From: Pseudobutyrivibrio ruminis AD2017
GTDB lineage: Bacteria; Bacillota; Clostridia; Lachnospirales; Lachnospiraceae
Assembly (NCBI RefSeq): GCF_000424305.1
Contig: NZ_AUJQ01000005.1
Span: 1 to 64,000, forward strand
Length of the DNA: 64,000 nt
Direction: 5' to 3'
Shown piece after piece: positions 33,859-43,302 of the stretch. A program made the translations under genes and the position numbers. Each line of letters opens with the position of its first letter. Positions within the stretch are counted from its first letter, which is position 1. The notes under the pieces are model-generated. The model saw only the letters and a list, made by a program, of their open reading frames with translations, did no database searches and had not been told where the DNA came from.

Positions 33859-34939
33859 ATTCTAGGCGTATATCGCCATCTTTTACCCAACCAAGCTTTA
33901 CAGCCACCATATTGAATAGTGGGCATAGCACTGCTGGAAGTACGAAGCAAATAAGGATAAGTCCCAGCCAATCCATTGCAGTGATTGCTGATTTTGTGCC
34001 GGCTGCAATATCATTTACCCAGCCAGTGTAAACACCAATCTGACCAACAAGTCCGCAGGTACCCATGCCTGATGAAACAGCAGCGCCGTTCATTTCCATC
34101 TTAAATATGCAGGTGGCAATAGGACCTGTTATTGCAGAACAAAGGATAGGAGAAATCCAGATTCGAGGATTCTTGATAATGTTTGGCATTTGAAGCATTG
34201 AAGTTCCAATGCCCTGTGAAACTAGTCCGCCCCATTTATTTTCCTTAAAGCTCATCACGGCAAATCCTACCATCTGTGCGCAACAGCCTGCTACAGCAGC
34301 GCCACCGGCAAGCCCGGTAAGTGAAAGGGCTGCGCAAATTGCGGCAGAAGAAATAGGAAGAGTAAGAGCGATTCCTACGATAACTGAAACAAGGATACCC
34401 ATGATAAATGGCTGCTTTGTTGTAGCCCACATGATAAGTGTTCCTACAGAGCTTGCAGCTTTTCCAAGTGCTGGAGCCCACCAAGCGGAAAGGGCAATAC
34501 CAACGCCGATTGTAACAAGTGGAGTAACAAGAATATCAATCTTTGTCTCCTTAGAAACAGCTTTGCCAACTTCTGCAGAAATGATTGCTACAAAAAGAAC
34601 GGCAAGAGGGCCACCTGCGCCGCCAAGTGCATTAGACGCAAAGCCTACAGTGATAAGTGAAAACAGTACAAGTGGTGGGGCCTGAAGAGCATAGCCGATG
34701 GCAACTGCCATGGCTGGGCCACTCATTGCAGTAGCAAGACCTCCAACTGTGTAATCAACACCTGCTACAGTAGCTACAGGTACTGTCAAAAATCCAATTC
34801 CAAATTGAGTTCCTATTGTATTAATGATTGTTCCAATAAGAAGTGAGCAGAATAATCCTTGCGCCATGGCGCCAAGGGCATCAATGAGATAACGCTTCAC
34901 TGAAATTTCGATGTTTTTTTTCTTTAAAAATTCTTTCAT
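33857..34939 (-). CDS. PTS EIIC-like membrane transporter (PTS_EIIC_2 family)
   Basis: A 360-residue integral membrane protein with about ten hydrophobic segments, Gly/Ala-rich loops (GGLATAMSGPAMAVAIGYA, LGGAGGPLAVLFVAI, SSGMGTCGLVGQIGVY) and no fused EIIA/EIIB parts. It resembles the sugar-specific IIC-like family in Firmicutes whose members occur without other PTS genes, so its cargo and energy source are uncertain. Start ATG 34939 follows GGAGAAG on the minus strand. Confidence 0.75.
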   Translation of the reverse strand: MKEFLKKKNIEISVKRYLIDALGAMAQGLFCSLLIGTIINTIGTQFGIGFLTVPVATVAGVDYTVGGLATAMSGPAMAVAIGYALQAPPLVLFSLITVGFASNALGGAGGPLAVLFVAIISAEVGKAVSKETKIDILVTPLVTIGVGIALSAWWAPALGKAASSVGTLIMWATTKQPFIMGILVSVIVGIALTLPISSAAICAALSLTGLAGGAAVAGCCAQMVGFAVMSFKENKWGGLVSQGIGTSMLQMPNIIKNPRIWISPILCSAITGPIATCIFKMEMNGAAVSSGMGTCGLVGQIGVYTGWVNDIAAGTKSAITAMDWLGLILICFVLPAVLCPLFNMVAVKLGWVKDGDIRLE

Positions 34940-35038
34940 ACATCTTCTCCTTTTATAGTTGATAACAAATGTATTATAATTGATTTAATCGTGCCGCAAA
35001 AGATTAATTGGCCGATTTATGTAATGATAGGAGGCAAT

Positions 35039-35215
35039 ATGAATTTTCCTAAGGACCCAGTGATGCTTTTGTCTGTTGTAAATACCGCACTTCGTGATTA
35101 CTACAGCAGCTTTGATGCATTGGTTGAGGATAATGAAGTAGATGGTGATGAGATAATTGCAAAGCTTGCAATGATTGATTACCACTACGATCCAGAAAAG
35201 AATAAATTTAAGTAG
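35039..35215 (+). CDS. Small DUF4250-like protein
   Basis: 58 residues, soluble and acidic (NFPKDPVMLLSVVNTALRDYY...FDALVEDNEVD). It resembles the DUF4250 family of short Firmicute proteins, function unknown. Start chosen at ATG 35039 because ATAGGAGG precedes it. It ends 9 nt before capA and is probably co-transcribed. Confidence 0.75.
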   Translation: MNFPKDPVMLLSVVNTALRDYYSSFDALVEDNEVDGDEIIAKLAMIDYHYDPEKNKFK

Positions 35216-35224
35216 AGGGGGAAT

Positions 35225-36355
35225 ATGAAAAAGTTTTTTAAAGTACTGATAAATACTATGTTAATCGCAGTGCTAGTGTGCGCTGCGGGGTGGTATTTTG
35301 TAGGGGATGACATTTTTGAAAAAGCTCTTGGCAACAAGAAGCAGGTTGCAGCCCAGCCACAGGATACTATCGTAGAAAAGGAAGTGGTTGCAGAATCTGA
35401 GCCTGCAGTGGAACCAGCACCAGCCCAGACCACTACAAATATCGTATTTACAGGTGACGTTGAAATCAGTGAGTATGTCCAATCTGCTTATAATGCAAAA
35501 GGGATAGACGGCGTGGCATCTGCAGATGTTCAGTCGCTGCTTCGGGATTCTACATTTACAATGATAAATAATGAATTCTGCTATTCTGAAAGAGGGCAGA
35601 AGGCTCCTGATAAGCAGTATACATTTAGGGTGAATCCAAGCTATGTAAGTATTTTAGGGGATTTGGGTGTAGATATTGCAGGTCTTGCTAACAATCATGT
35701 GCTTGATTTTGGTCACGATGCCCTTACAGATACCTTCACCACCTTAGAGGGTGCAGGTATTGATTATACTGGTGCAGGAAACAGCTTAGAGGACGCCAGC
35801 AAGCTGATTGTTAAGACTGATGATATGGGTCGCACCTATGGTTTCCTTGCTGCCAGCCATGTTATTCCTGTTGGAAGTTGGAATGTACTTAATTCCCAGC
35901 CGGGAGAATTCTGTTTTTATGATGAAACAGATTTGTTAAATGCTATTACAGCAGCCCGTTCACAGGTGGATTATCTATTCGTTATGGTTCACTGGGGTGT
36001 GGAGCATACAACAGAGCTTACTGACTACCAGGCAAATGACGGCCACAAGATGATAGATGCTGGCGCTGATGCAGTTATCGGCATGCATAGCCACTGCCTG
36101 CAACCAGTGGAGATGTACAACGGCAAGCCTATTTTTTACAGCCTTGGCAACTTCATCTTTAATCAGTCCATCAAATCAGGTGGCGGCGGAGCAGTGCAGT
36201 TTAGTGTTGATGAAAACGGCGCCGTAACCTACCGCATCATTCCAATAACTGCAAGTAATGCATGCACTTCAGTAGACCCAAGCGGCTACAGCTATGTTGA
36301 AAGCATTTCTAGCAATGTATCAGTGGATGCAAACGGAGTTATCAGTCAAAAATAA
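35225..36355 (+). CDS. CapA-family protein (metallophosphatase fold)
   Basis: An N-terminal signal anchor (VLINTMLIAVLVCAAGWYFV) and a Pro/Glu/Ala tether are followed by the CapA/PgsA domain: VFTGDVEIS, NNEFC, ADIAGLANNHVLDFG, LFVMVHWGVEH and IGMHSHCLQP motifs. CapA proteins take part in poly-gamma-glutamate export or act as surface metallophosphatases; there are no capBC neighbours, so the latter or an unknown role is likely. 376 residues, extracytoplasmic. ATG 35225 follows GAGGGGG. Confidence 0.85.
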   Translation: MKKFFKVLINTMLIAVLVCAAGWYFVGDDIFEKALGNKKQVAAQPQDTIVEKEVVAESEPAVEPAPAQTTTNIVFTGDVEISEYVQSAYNAKGIDGVASADVQSLLRDSTFTMINNEFCYSERGQKAPDKQYTFRVNPSYVSILGDLGVDIAGLANNHVLDFGHDALTDTFTTLEGAGIDYTGAGNSLEDASKLIVKTDDMGRTYGFLAASHVIPVGSWNVLNSQPGEFCFYDETDLLNAITAARSQVDYLFVMVHWGVEHTTELTDYQANDGHKMIDAGADAVIGMHSHCLQPVEMYNGKPIFYSLGNFIFNQSIKSGGGGAVQFSVDENGAVTYRIIPITASNACTSVDPSGYSYVESISSNVSVDANGVISQK

Positions 36356-36359
36356 AAAT

Positions 36360-36389
36360 GCACTCAGGGCAACCTGAGTGCTATTTTTA
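36360..36389. terminator. Bidirectional terminator between capA and fliB
   Basis: GCACTCAGG (36360-36368), loop GCAA, CCTGAGTGC (36373-36381), then TATTTTTA; AAAAAT on the other side. Confidence 0.85.
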
Positions 36390-37436
36390 TAATTCATCTT
36401 CAAAATACTCTATAAGTGCATTTACATTCAAATCAGAATGCTCTACCTCTCGTGAATATAGGTAGATGGTTTTTGCAAGCTCCTGGCTACTTGCGGCATC
36501 TAACATCATCAGCCAGCGGGTGCTTTGAACTGCAATCATGGTGCGGGCGTAGATTTGACCATCGTAGACTGCACCACAGAAGTAGGTATAAAGCAGGCAT
36601 TCTAGAAGCTTTTCAAATAGGAATTCTTTTTCAGCTGCTGGATACATGGTAGCCTTCCAGGTGGTGAAGCTTTCTTTACGGGCAATCCAAAAAGCTTTGG
36701 CTTCTTTAATAGAATCTCGCCATGATTCCTCTAAAACTTCCATTTCGATTAGGGCATCAAAGCCCTTGATGCAATTATCTAAAGATAGCATAGCGCTGGT
36801 GCCTGTAGTTTCAAAGGTGTCATCAGCAGTTACATCATCCATCTCAAAAATATCGCCCTCATCATAAAGCTCCTGCAATTCTAAGGCCATGCAGGCAATA
36901 ATATTCATTCGCTCCTGCAGTGGAAGAGTAGTTTCCTTTGCAAGCGCAAACATTTTATCTCTTGCATATTCTAGTTTGTCATAAAGCATGAAGTCAAAAT
37001 CATCGAACTCATCTGGATTATCTTCAATATCATCCTCAGTCTCTGATATCGTAAATACGAAATCAGGCTCCATAATCATTCTTGTAACCTCTGGGCATGA
37101 AAGGGAAAGTGAATATTCCCTGATATCTAGGAACTCCTCAATATGTCTAGGAAACATTTTGCATGTATTACAAAGATAATCTTCACCAATAGTAGACTGT
37201 AAATCGCATAGACCAGTTTCATTTAACATGGCGCATCGAGTGTTATTTTGCTTGAAGCATTCCTCATTGTAATCTATGGAAGCCTTCAGTCTATCCGAAA
37301 AATTCCCGGAAGTATTCGTGTATTTATTAATACTGTCCTCATCAATCACAATCTGCCAGCCAATGCAGCAGCTCTTCGGACATTTATCAGCTATGCACTT
37401 AAACTCATCGTATCCCGTTTGTTTTCTATAAAGCAT
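36387..37436 (-). CDS. FliB-like protein (flagellin lysine N-methylase family)
   Basis: 349 residues beginning LYRKQTGYDEFKCIADKCPKSCCIGW, the cysteine-rich signature of the FliB family, with further Cys in CAMLNETGLCDLQ, YLCNTCKMFPR and SLSCPE. These cysteines likely hold a metal centre. FliB methylates lysines of flagellin in Salmonella; homologues are common in Clostridia, where the target is often unproven. No flagellar genes are nearby. ATG 37436 is preceded by AGAGG on the minus strand. Confidence 0.8.
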   Translation of the reverse strand: MLYRKQTGYDEFKCIADKCPKSCCIGWQIVIDEDSINKYTNTSGNFSDRLKASIDYNEECFKQNNTRCAMLNETGLCDLQSTIGEDYLCNTCKMFPRHIEEFLDIREYSLSLSCPEVTRMIMEPDFVFTISETEDDIEDNPDEFDDFDFMLYDKLEYARDKMFALAKETTLPLQERMNIIACMALELQELYDEGDIFEMDDVTADDTFETTGTSAMLSLDNCIKGFDALIEMEVLEESWRDSIKEAKAFWIARKESFTTWKATMYPAAEKEFLFEKLLECLLYTYFCGAVYDGQIYARTMIAVQSTRWLMMLDAASSQELAKTIYLYSREVEHSDLNVNALIEYFEDEL

Positions 37437-37668
37437 AATAACCTCTTCAATCTATTTTCTAAAAGGCATTATAACACGAATTTTGGGTGTGTAATAATTG
37501 ACAAATAATTAACAAAAATACAAAAAGGTACAAAATTAAAAACATTGCAGAAAACCACTATTTTTTCATAAAAAAGTAGTATCATATCAAGTGGTTTTGA
37601 AAAACTAACACCTTGGTTTTACTTGAGGTTAAAATATTACTTTTAAAGAAAGAAAAGAGGAATTAAAA

Positions 37669-38652
37669 ATGGCAGGATTTGGAGCATTAATCGACATCCT
37701 AAAGAAGGATCCTAAGAAAATCGTATTCACAGAGGGTACAGATCACAGAATTATCGAGGCATCTAGCCGTCTTCTTGGTTCTGATTTCTTACAGCCAATT
37801 CTTATTGGTAAGGAAGAGGAAGTAAAGGCAGCAGCCGAGGATGCTGGTTTTAACATTCGTGGTGCAGTTATTATTGATCCAGATAACTACGATAGATTCG
37901 ACGAGATGTGCGAGCTTTTCTGTGAGCTTAGAAAGTCAAAGGGCGTTACAATGGAGCAGGCAAAGGCTACATGTAAGCAGGCTAACTACTTCGGTACAAT
38001 GCTTGTAAAGATGGGCGTTGCAGATGCACTTTTAGGTGGTGCTACATACTCAACAGCTGATACAGTTCGTCCAGCTCTTCAGGTTATTAAGACAAAGCCA
38101 GGCAACAGCATCGTATCTTCATGCTTCATCATGGTTCGTAACTCAGCTACAGGTGATAGAGAAGTACTTGCAATGGGTGACTGCGCTATTAACATTAAGC
38201 CAAACGCTGATGAGCTTGCTGAAATCGCAGGCGAGACAGCAGAGTGTGCTAAGATTTTTGGCATTGATCCTAAGATCGCTATGCTTTCTTACTCAACACT
38301 TGGTTCTGGAAAGGGCGAGGATGTTGATAAGATGCGTGAAGCTACAGCAAAGGCTAAGGAGAAGTATCCTACACTTGATATCGAAGGCGAGCTTCAGTTC
38401 GATGCAGCTGTTTCTCCACGTGTTGCAAAGACAAAGTGCCCAGATTCAACAGTAGCTGGACATGCTAACACATTCATCTTCCCAGATATCAATGCTGGTA
38501 ACATCGGATATAAGATTGCACAGCGTCTTGGTGGTTTTGATGCTTATGGCCCAATCCTTCTTGGACTTAACGCACCAATCAACGACTTATCTCGTGGTTG
38601 CAATGCACAGGAAGTATACTCAATGGCTATTATTACAGCCGCTCTTGCTTAA
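37669..38652 (+). CDS. pta: Phosphate acetyltransferase
   Basis: 327 residues; converts acetyl-CoA and phosphate to acetyl phosphate. Seen: FTEGTDHRIIEAS near the N-terminus, GGATYSTADTVRPALQVI, SSCFIMVRN, SYSTLGSGKGEDVDK and FPDINAGNIGYKIAQRLGG. It is the short single-domain form typical of Clostridia. Codon use is strongly optimised (high expression). Acetate kinase is not adjacent: the following gene is recJ. The 230-bp leader upstream is AT-rich with inverted repeats but I cannot assign a promoter with confidence. Confidence 0.95.
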   Translation: MAGFGALIDILKKDPKKIVFTEGTDHRIIEASSRLLGSDFLQPILIGKEEEVKAAAEDAGFNIRGAVIIDPDNYDRFDEMCELFCELRKSKGVTMEQAKATCKQANYFGTMLVKMGVADALLGGATYSTADTVRPALQVIKTKPGNSIVSSCFIMVRNSATGDREVLAMGDCAINIKPNADELAEIAGETAECAKIFGIDPKIAMLSYSTLGSGKGEDVDKMREATAKAKEKYPTLDIEGELQFDAAVSPRVAKTKCPDSTVAGHANTFIFPDINAGNIGYKIAQRLGGFDAYGPILLGLNAPINDLSRGCNAQEVYSMAIITAALA

Positions 38653-38667
38653 TATGCATAAATGAGA

Positions 38668-38697
38668 AACCTTCCCCGAAAGGGGGAGGTTATTTTA
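38668..38697 (+). terminator. Terminator of pta
   Basis: AACCTTCCCC (38668-38677), loop GAAA, GGGGGAGGTT (38682-38691), one G-U pair, then ATTTTA. Confidence 0.75.
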
Positions 38698-38714
38698 GAT
38701 TTTGGAGATAATTT

Positions 38715-40481
38715 ATGAGTAAATGGATGTTACAACGCAAAGCCGCGGATTACGCTACACTTAGCGCAAAGCTTAAGGTGGACCCAGTTATTGTGCGCCT
38801 TATGGTTAACCGCGGGCTTACAACATATGAGGAGATGGAGGAATATCTTCATCCTACATTGAATAATCTACCTGACCCACATTTGTTTGCAGATATGGAC
38901 GAAGCCTGCGAGCTTTTGATGGAAGCAATTGATGAGGGGCAAAAGATTCGCGTAGTTGGAGATTATGATGTGGATGGAATTATGTCTACCTACATCCTTA
39001 CAACAGCCCTAAGAGAGGTTGGGGCAGATGTGGACTACGCTGTTCCACACAGAATGATAGATGGCTACGGCATCAATCCTGACATGGTTCAGGCTGCATA
39101 TGATGAGGGTGTTAATTTTATTATCACCTGCGATAATGGTATAGCTGCATCACCAGCAATTGACCTTGCGAAGGAGCTTGGCATGACCTTTGTGGTAACA
39201 GACCATCACGAGGTCCCATTTGAATTAGCAGAGGATGGTGTTACCAAAATCCAGATGCTTCCAAATGCTGATGCAGTAGTTGATCCAAAAAGAGATGATT
39301 GTAATTATCCATTCAAAGGTATCTGCGGTGCCCAGGTTGCATGGAAGCTTGTAGATGTCCTTTATGAATTCCTTGGAATAGAAAAGGAAAAGGCAGATGC
39401 ATTTTTGCAGTTTGCCAGCATTGCCACTGTTTGTGATGTAATGGAGCTGAAGGGCGAAAACAGAACCACCGTTTATCACGGAATAAAGGCAATCGAAAGA
39501 ACAGATAATATCGGTTTAAATGCTATCCTTGCAAGAACAGAATTAAAGGATAAGCCTTTAAGCTGTTATCACTTAGGCTTTATCATTGGACCATGTCTTA
39601 ATGCCAGTGGACGACTTGATACAGCAGGAAGAGCAATCGAACTATTGATGGAAGAGGATAAGGCAAAGGCACTTGCTATGGCTAACGAGCTGGTAGAGCT
39701 TAACAGTCAGCGCAAGAATATGACTCAAACCGGCATAGATAAGGCTATGGAACAGATAGAAACAACAGATTTAATAAATGATAGAGTGCTTGTGATCTAC
39801 ATTCCAGAATTACACGAAAGCTTGGCTGGAATAGTTGCAGGCCGAATCAGAGAAACCTACAACAAGCCAGTTCTTGTAATCACTGACGCGGAAGAAGGTG
39901 CCAAGGGCAGCGGACGTTCCATCCCTGCATACAACATGTTCGAAGAGCTTACAGCTGTAAAGGATGTGTTTACTAAATTTGGTGGTCATCCTATGGCTGC
40001 AGGCGTTTCTCTTCCAAAGGAAAAGATAGATGAATTAAGAACCAGACTTAATCAAAACTGCACTCTTACAGAAGATGACATGCAGGAGATTATCAAAATC
40101 GACTGCGATATGCCGCTTTCTTATATAACAGATGAATTGATAGATAGTATAGATTTGCTGGCGCCTTTTGGCACAGGAAATAACAAGCCGTTGTTTGCAC
40201 TGAAAAATATTCCTATTCTTAAAATGGCATACATGGGAAAGGAAGGTCAGTATCTTAGAATGACAGTGCAGACTGAAAATGGCGGCACTATGACAGCCCT
40301 GATGTTTAGAGGGGTGGAAGAGTTTGAGAAAACTGTAATAGAAAAATATGGTGAAGCAGCTTGGCAAGCCCTGTTTTCTGGAAACTCAAGAGGTGTTAAG
40401 ATGGACATTGTGTACGAACCATCTATAAATGAATTTAGAGGAAATCGCAGTGTTCAAATATTTATTGAGAACTTTAAATAG
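38715..40481 (+). CDS. recJ: Single-stranded-DNA-specific exonuclease RecJ
   Basis: 588 residues with the DHH phosphoesterase motifs: VVGDYDVDGIMSTYIL (~80), ITCDNGIAA (~137), VVTDHHEVP (~160), CGAQVAWKL and the DHHA1 segment SLAGIVAGRIRETYNKPVLVI plus KGSGRSIPAYNM and KFGGHPMAAG. It degrades single-stranded DNA 5' to 3' in recombination and mismatch repair using manganese. The C-terminal OB-like domain is present. ATG 38715 follows TGGAGA, 17 nt after the pta terminator. Confidence 0.93.
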   Translation: MSKWMLQRKAADYATLSAKLKVDPVIVRLMVNRGLTTYEEMEEYLHPTLNNLPDPHLFADMDEACELLMEAIDEGQKIRVVGDYDVDGIMSTYILTTALREVGADVDYAVPHRMIDGYGINPDMVQAAYDEGVNFIITCDNGIAASPAIDLAKELGMTFVVTDHHEVPFELAEDGVTKIQMLPNADAVVDPKRDDCNYPFKGICGAQVAWKLVDVLYEFLGIEKEKADAFLQFASIATVCDVMELKGENRTTVYHGIKAIERTDNIGLNAILARTELKDKPLSCYHLGFIIGPCLNASGRLDTAGRAIELLMEEDKAKALAMANELVELNSQRKNMTQTGIDKAMEQIETTDLINDRVLVIYIPELHESLAGIVAGRIRETYNKPVLVITDAEEGAKGSGRSIPAYNMFEELTAVKDVFTKFGGHPMAAGVSLPKEKIDELRTRLNQNCTLTEDDMQEIIKIDCDMPLSYITDELIDSIDLLAPFGTGNNKPLFALKNIPILKMAYMGKEGQYLRMTVQTENGGTMTALMFRGVEEFEKTVIEKYGEAAWQALFSGNSRGVKMDIVYEPSINEFRGNRSVQIFIENFK

Positions 40482-40559
40482 TAAAGTATTTTAATTGAAT
40501 ATACCCGATAAATCATATAAAATAAACTAGTATATTTATGTAGAAAGAGGGGCAGAAAT

Positions 40560-41504
40560 ATGGAAAATCAAGAGGTTTACACCTTTAATTCGAAAGATGG
40601 ACATTCTTTAATTCACTGCAGAAAATGGTTGCCGGAAGGAGCGCCTGTTGCAGTAGTACAGCTTGTACACGGAATGGTTGAATATATAGAAAGATATGAT
40701 GAGTTTGCAAGATTCCTTACATCTAAGGGATTTGTTGTAGTTGGTCACGATCACATCGGTCATGGTCAGTCAGTCACAAGCCTTGAAGAATTAGGCGTTA
40801 TGACAGGAAAGCATCCAGCAGATTTTATGGTAGAGGATATTTACACTCACTATGCACTTACTAAGAAGTCATATCCTAATTTACCATATTTCATTCTTGG
40901 TCATTCAATGGGCTCATACATGCTTCGTAAGTTCTTAGCTGATAAGACAGCTTACTTAGATGAACTCACAGGTGCTATTATTATGGGTACTGGTCAGGAA
41001 TCTGCTGCCACATGTAATGCAGGTCTTGCAGTAATTGCAATCCTTTCTCTTTTCAGAGGAAAGAAGTATCGTAGCACTTTTGTACAGAGCATGTCTTACA
41101 GCAAGCCATACAAGAGATATGATTGCTATGGTAAGGATTATGGTAACTCATGGTTATCAAAAAACACTAGAAGCGTTGAAAAGTATTATCACGATCCTTA
41201 CTGTACATTCTTGTTTACTTTAAATGCATATAAGGCACTTGCCGAGGGTACAAAATATGCATGCTCAAAGGTTTGCGTTGGCAAGGTAAGAAAGAGCTTA
41301 CCAGTATTATTTGTATCAGGTGATGCAGATCCAGTAGGTAACCTTGGTGAAGGCACTACAGCAGCATACGATTCATTTAAGGCTGCTGGAATCAAGGATG
41401 TATCCCTTAAGCTTTACAAGGGTGACAGACACGAAATTTTAAATGAGTTAGATAGAGAACAGGTTTTCCAGGATATCTATCAGTGGATTGAAGCACATAA
41501 GTAA
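40560..41504 (+). CDS. Alpha/beta hydrolase (lysophospholipase/monoacylglycerol lipase-like)
   Basis: 314 residues: oxyanion region VVQLVHGMVEYIERYDEFA, DHIGHGQS, nucleophile GHSMGS (Ser ~117), an acid in SGDADPVG and His in KGDRHEILNE complete a Ser-Asp-His triad of the Hydrolase_4 family. Likely hydrolyses acylglycerols or short esters. AGAGGGGC precedes ATG 40560. It probably leads a four-gene transcript with the membrane protein, methyltransferase and hslO. Confidence 0.88.
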   Translation: MENQEVYTFNSKDGHSLIHCRKWLPEGAPVAVVQLVHGMVEYIERYDEFARFLTSKGFVVVGHDHIGHGQSVTSLEELGVMTGKHPADFMVEDIYTHYALTKKSYPNLPYFILGHSMGSYMLRKFLADKTAYLDELTGAIIMGTGQESAATCNAGLAVIAILSLFRGKKYRSTFVQSMSYSKPYKRYDCYGKDYGNSWLSKNTRSVEKYYHDPYCTFLFTLNAYKALAEGTKYACSKVCVGKVRKSLPVLFVSGDADPVGNLGEGTTAAYDSFKAAGIKDVSLKLYKGDRHEILNELDREQVFQDIYQWIEAHK

Positions 41505-41514
41505 TGGAGCAATT

Positions 41515-42558
41515 ATGGATTCTTTGGAGCATTTAATTACAAGGTCAATAAAGACATATTATAAAAGCAAGCTATATGCTCCTATTATCTTCTTAGTGAT
41601 TTTGCTTGTCCTTGGAATCATATTCCCGGTAAAGGAGCTAATCCTTCCAAAGATGTACGAGCCGGAGCAGGTAAGTCTTTACGATATGTATAATTCCAAG
41701 GAAAATTTCGCAAGATTTAATCTGCACAATCTTTATTTCACAGGCTACACCAACAAATGGCTGGATAGAACCAGGGGCTATTACTACTACACAATGATAA
41801 ATTCAGAATGTGTAGTGGTTTTGCTTGATCCTGAATCATGTGAACAGGGTACACCAATCATTGATAAAATCTCCATTAAAGGAGAAATCATTTATGATTC
41901 AGCCGCTACCAGAACACTGCTTACTAATCTGGCTAACGATCTAAACTGGAATGAAAATGGAATACTTTCTACAGTATCTTCATATTCTATTTCAGAACCA
42001 GATGCAACTGGAGCAGCAGCTGAGACTTTTGAATTTTTCTATCTTTTATTGGGATTATATAGCATAGTATCAATTATCATTTATGGTTTGTATATTGCAT
42101 TTCCAGTATTATCATTGCCTGTTCAAAAGACAAGGGCGTACGGAAAGCCATCAGCCATATTGGCGGAGGCAGAAGAAGAGCTTGCAACACTTCCACAGCT
42201 TGCAACAGAGGATATGTTCATCACTGAGCATTATTTCATCGAAACCAGTAGTTATGGTGTTGCTATTGTACCAATTGATGCTATAATTTGGATTTATAAG
42301 TATTCCACCATGCACACATTTCTATGGCATCATTTTTCAATTACATACACACTTTATATTACAGCAGGCAAACGTCATTACATTAAATGCCCTAAGAATA
42401 TAAAGAGTGATATTGATGGTATTATGGACTACCTATCTGAAGCAAATCATGATATATTAGTAGGGTTCTCAGAGGAGAATCGTCTAAAGGTGGAAGAGAT
42501 TCAGAACGATTTTGATATAGTTAGAAAGATAACAGGCTTTTTATCTAAGAGGGTTTAA
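41515..42558 (+). CDS. Two-helix membrane protein of unknown function
   Basis: 347 residues. A hydrophobic helix near 21-38 (APIIFLVILLVLGIIF) and another near 168-195 (FFYLLLGLYSIVSIIIYGLY) flank a ~125-residue extracytoplasmic part; the C-terminal ~150 residues are cytoplasmic, with ATEDMFITEHYFIE and AIVPIDAIIWIYKY suggesting a PH-like beta domain. Similar proteins occur in Lachnospiraceae but I do not know a function. ATG 41515 is preferred over 41488 because TGGAG precedes it and the latter lies within the upstream gene. The stop is directly followed by the methyltransferase start. Confidence 0.7.
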   Translation: MDSLEHLITRSIKTYYKSKLYAPIIFLVILLVLGIIFPVKELILPKMYEPEQVSLYDMYNSKENFARFNLHNLYFTGYTNKWLDRTRGYYYYTMINSECVVVLLDPESCEQGTPIIDKISIKGEIIYDSAATRTLLTNLANDLNWNENGILSTVSSYSISEPDATGAAAETFEFFYLLLGLYSIVSIIIYGLYIAFPVLSLPVQKTRAYGKPSAILAEAEEELATLPQLATEDMFITEHYFIETSSYGVAIVPIDAIIWIYKYSTMHTFLWHHFSITYTLYITAGKRHYIKCPKNIKSDIDGIMDYLSEANHDILVGFSEENRLKVEEIQNDFDIVRKITGFLSKRV

Positions 42559-43302
42559 ATGGAAGCTTATACAGGCTTTGCTCCAGTCTATGATATGTAT
42601 ATGGACAACATTCCATATGACGACTGGGCAGACAACATAAAAAATATTTTTCAAAAATATAATATGCCAATGGAAATAGTCTGCGACTTAGGCTGCGGTA
42701 CTGGTCAGATGACCAGACGTCTTAAGAAAATGGGCTATGATATGATTGGTATAGATATATCATATGACATGCTGATGGAGGCAATGACTATGGAGGATTC
42801 CGATGGAATCCTTTATCTATGTCAGGATATGAAGGAGTTTGAACTATACGGTACTGTAGGCGCAGTAGTTAGTGTATGTGATAGCATCAATTATCTTAAG
42901 GATACTGATGAGCTCCTTACAGTTTGTAAGCTTGTAAACAACTACCTTGACCCAAAGGGCTTGTTTGTTTTTGATGTTAAAACAGAGCATTATTATAAGA
43001 AGCTTGGAAACAGCACGATTGCAGAAAATCGTGAAGAGGGTAGCTTTATATGGGAAAATGATTACAACGAAGCTGCACGTGATAATTATTATTATCTAAC
43101 CATCTATGATATGAACGAAGAAGGAACCTTCGATAGATACGAAGAGGAGCATCTTCAGCATGCATTCACAGCTGATGAAATTAAAGCTTCCATAGAAAAA
43201 AGTGGGTTACAGCTTCTAGAGGTGCTTGATGTTTCTACCATGAAACCACCAACAGAAGACAGTGATAGATTGTATTTTATAGCAAGAGAGGTAATTAAGT
43301 AA
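42559..43302 (+). CDS. SAM-dependent class I methyltransferase
   Basis: 247 residues with motif I VCDLGCGTGQMTRRL (~42-56), acidic GIDISYDML and a post-motif LYLCQDMKEF, typical of the UbiE/BioC-like Methyltransf_25 group. The N-terminal YTGFAPVYDMYM is common to small-molecule methyltransferases. The substrate is unknown. The start codon abuts the previous stop and the stop overlaps the hslO start by one base, indicating translational coupling. Confidence 0.88.
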   Translation: MEAYTGFAPVYDMYMDNIPYDDWADNIKNIFQKYNMPMEIVCDLGCGTGQMTRRLKKMGYDMIGIDISYDMLMEAMTMEDSDGILYLCQDMKEFELYGTVGAVVSVCDSINYLKDTDELLTVCKLVNNYLDPKGLFVFDVKTEHYYKKLGNSTIAENREEGSFIWENDYNEAARDNYYYLTIYDMNEEGTFDRYEEEHLQHAFTADEIKASIEKSGLQLLEVLDVSTMKPPTEDSDRLYFIAREVIK

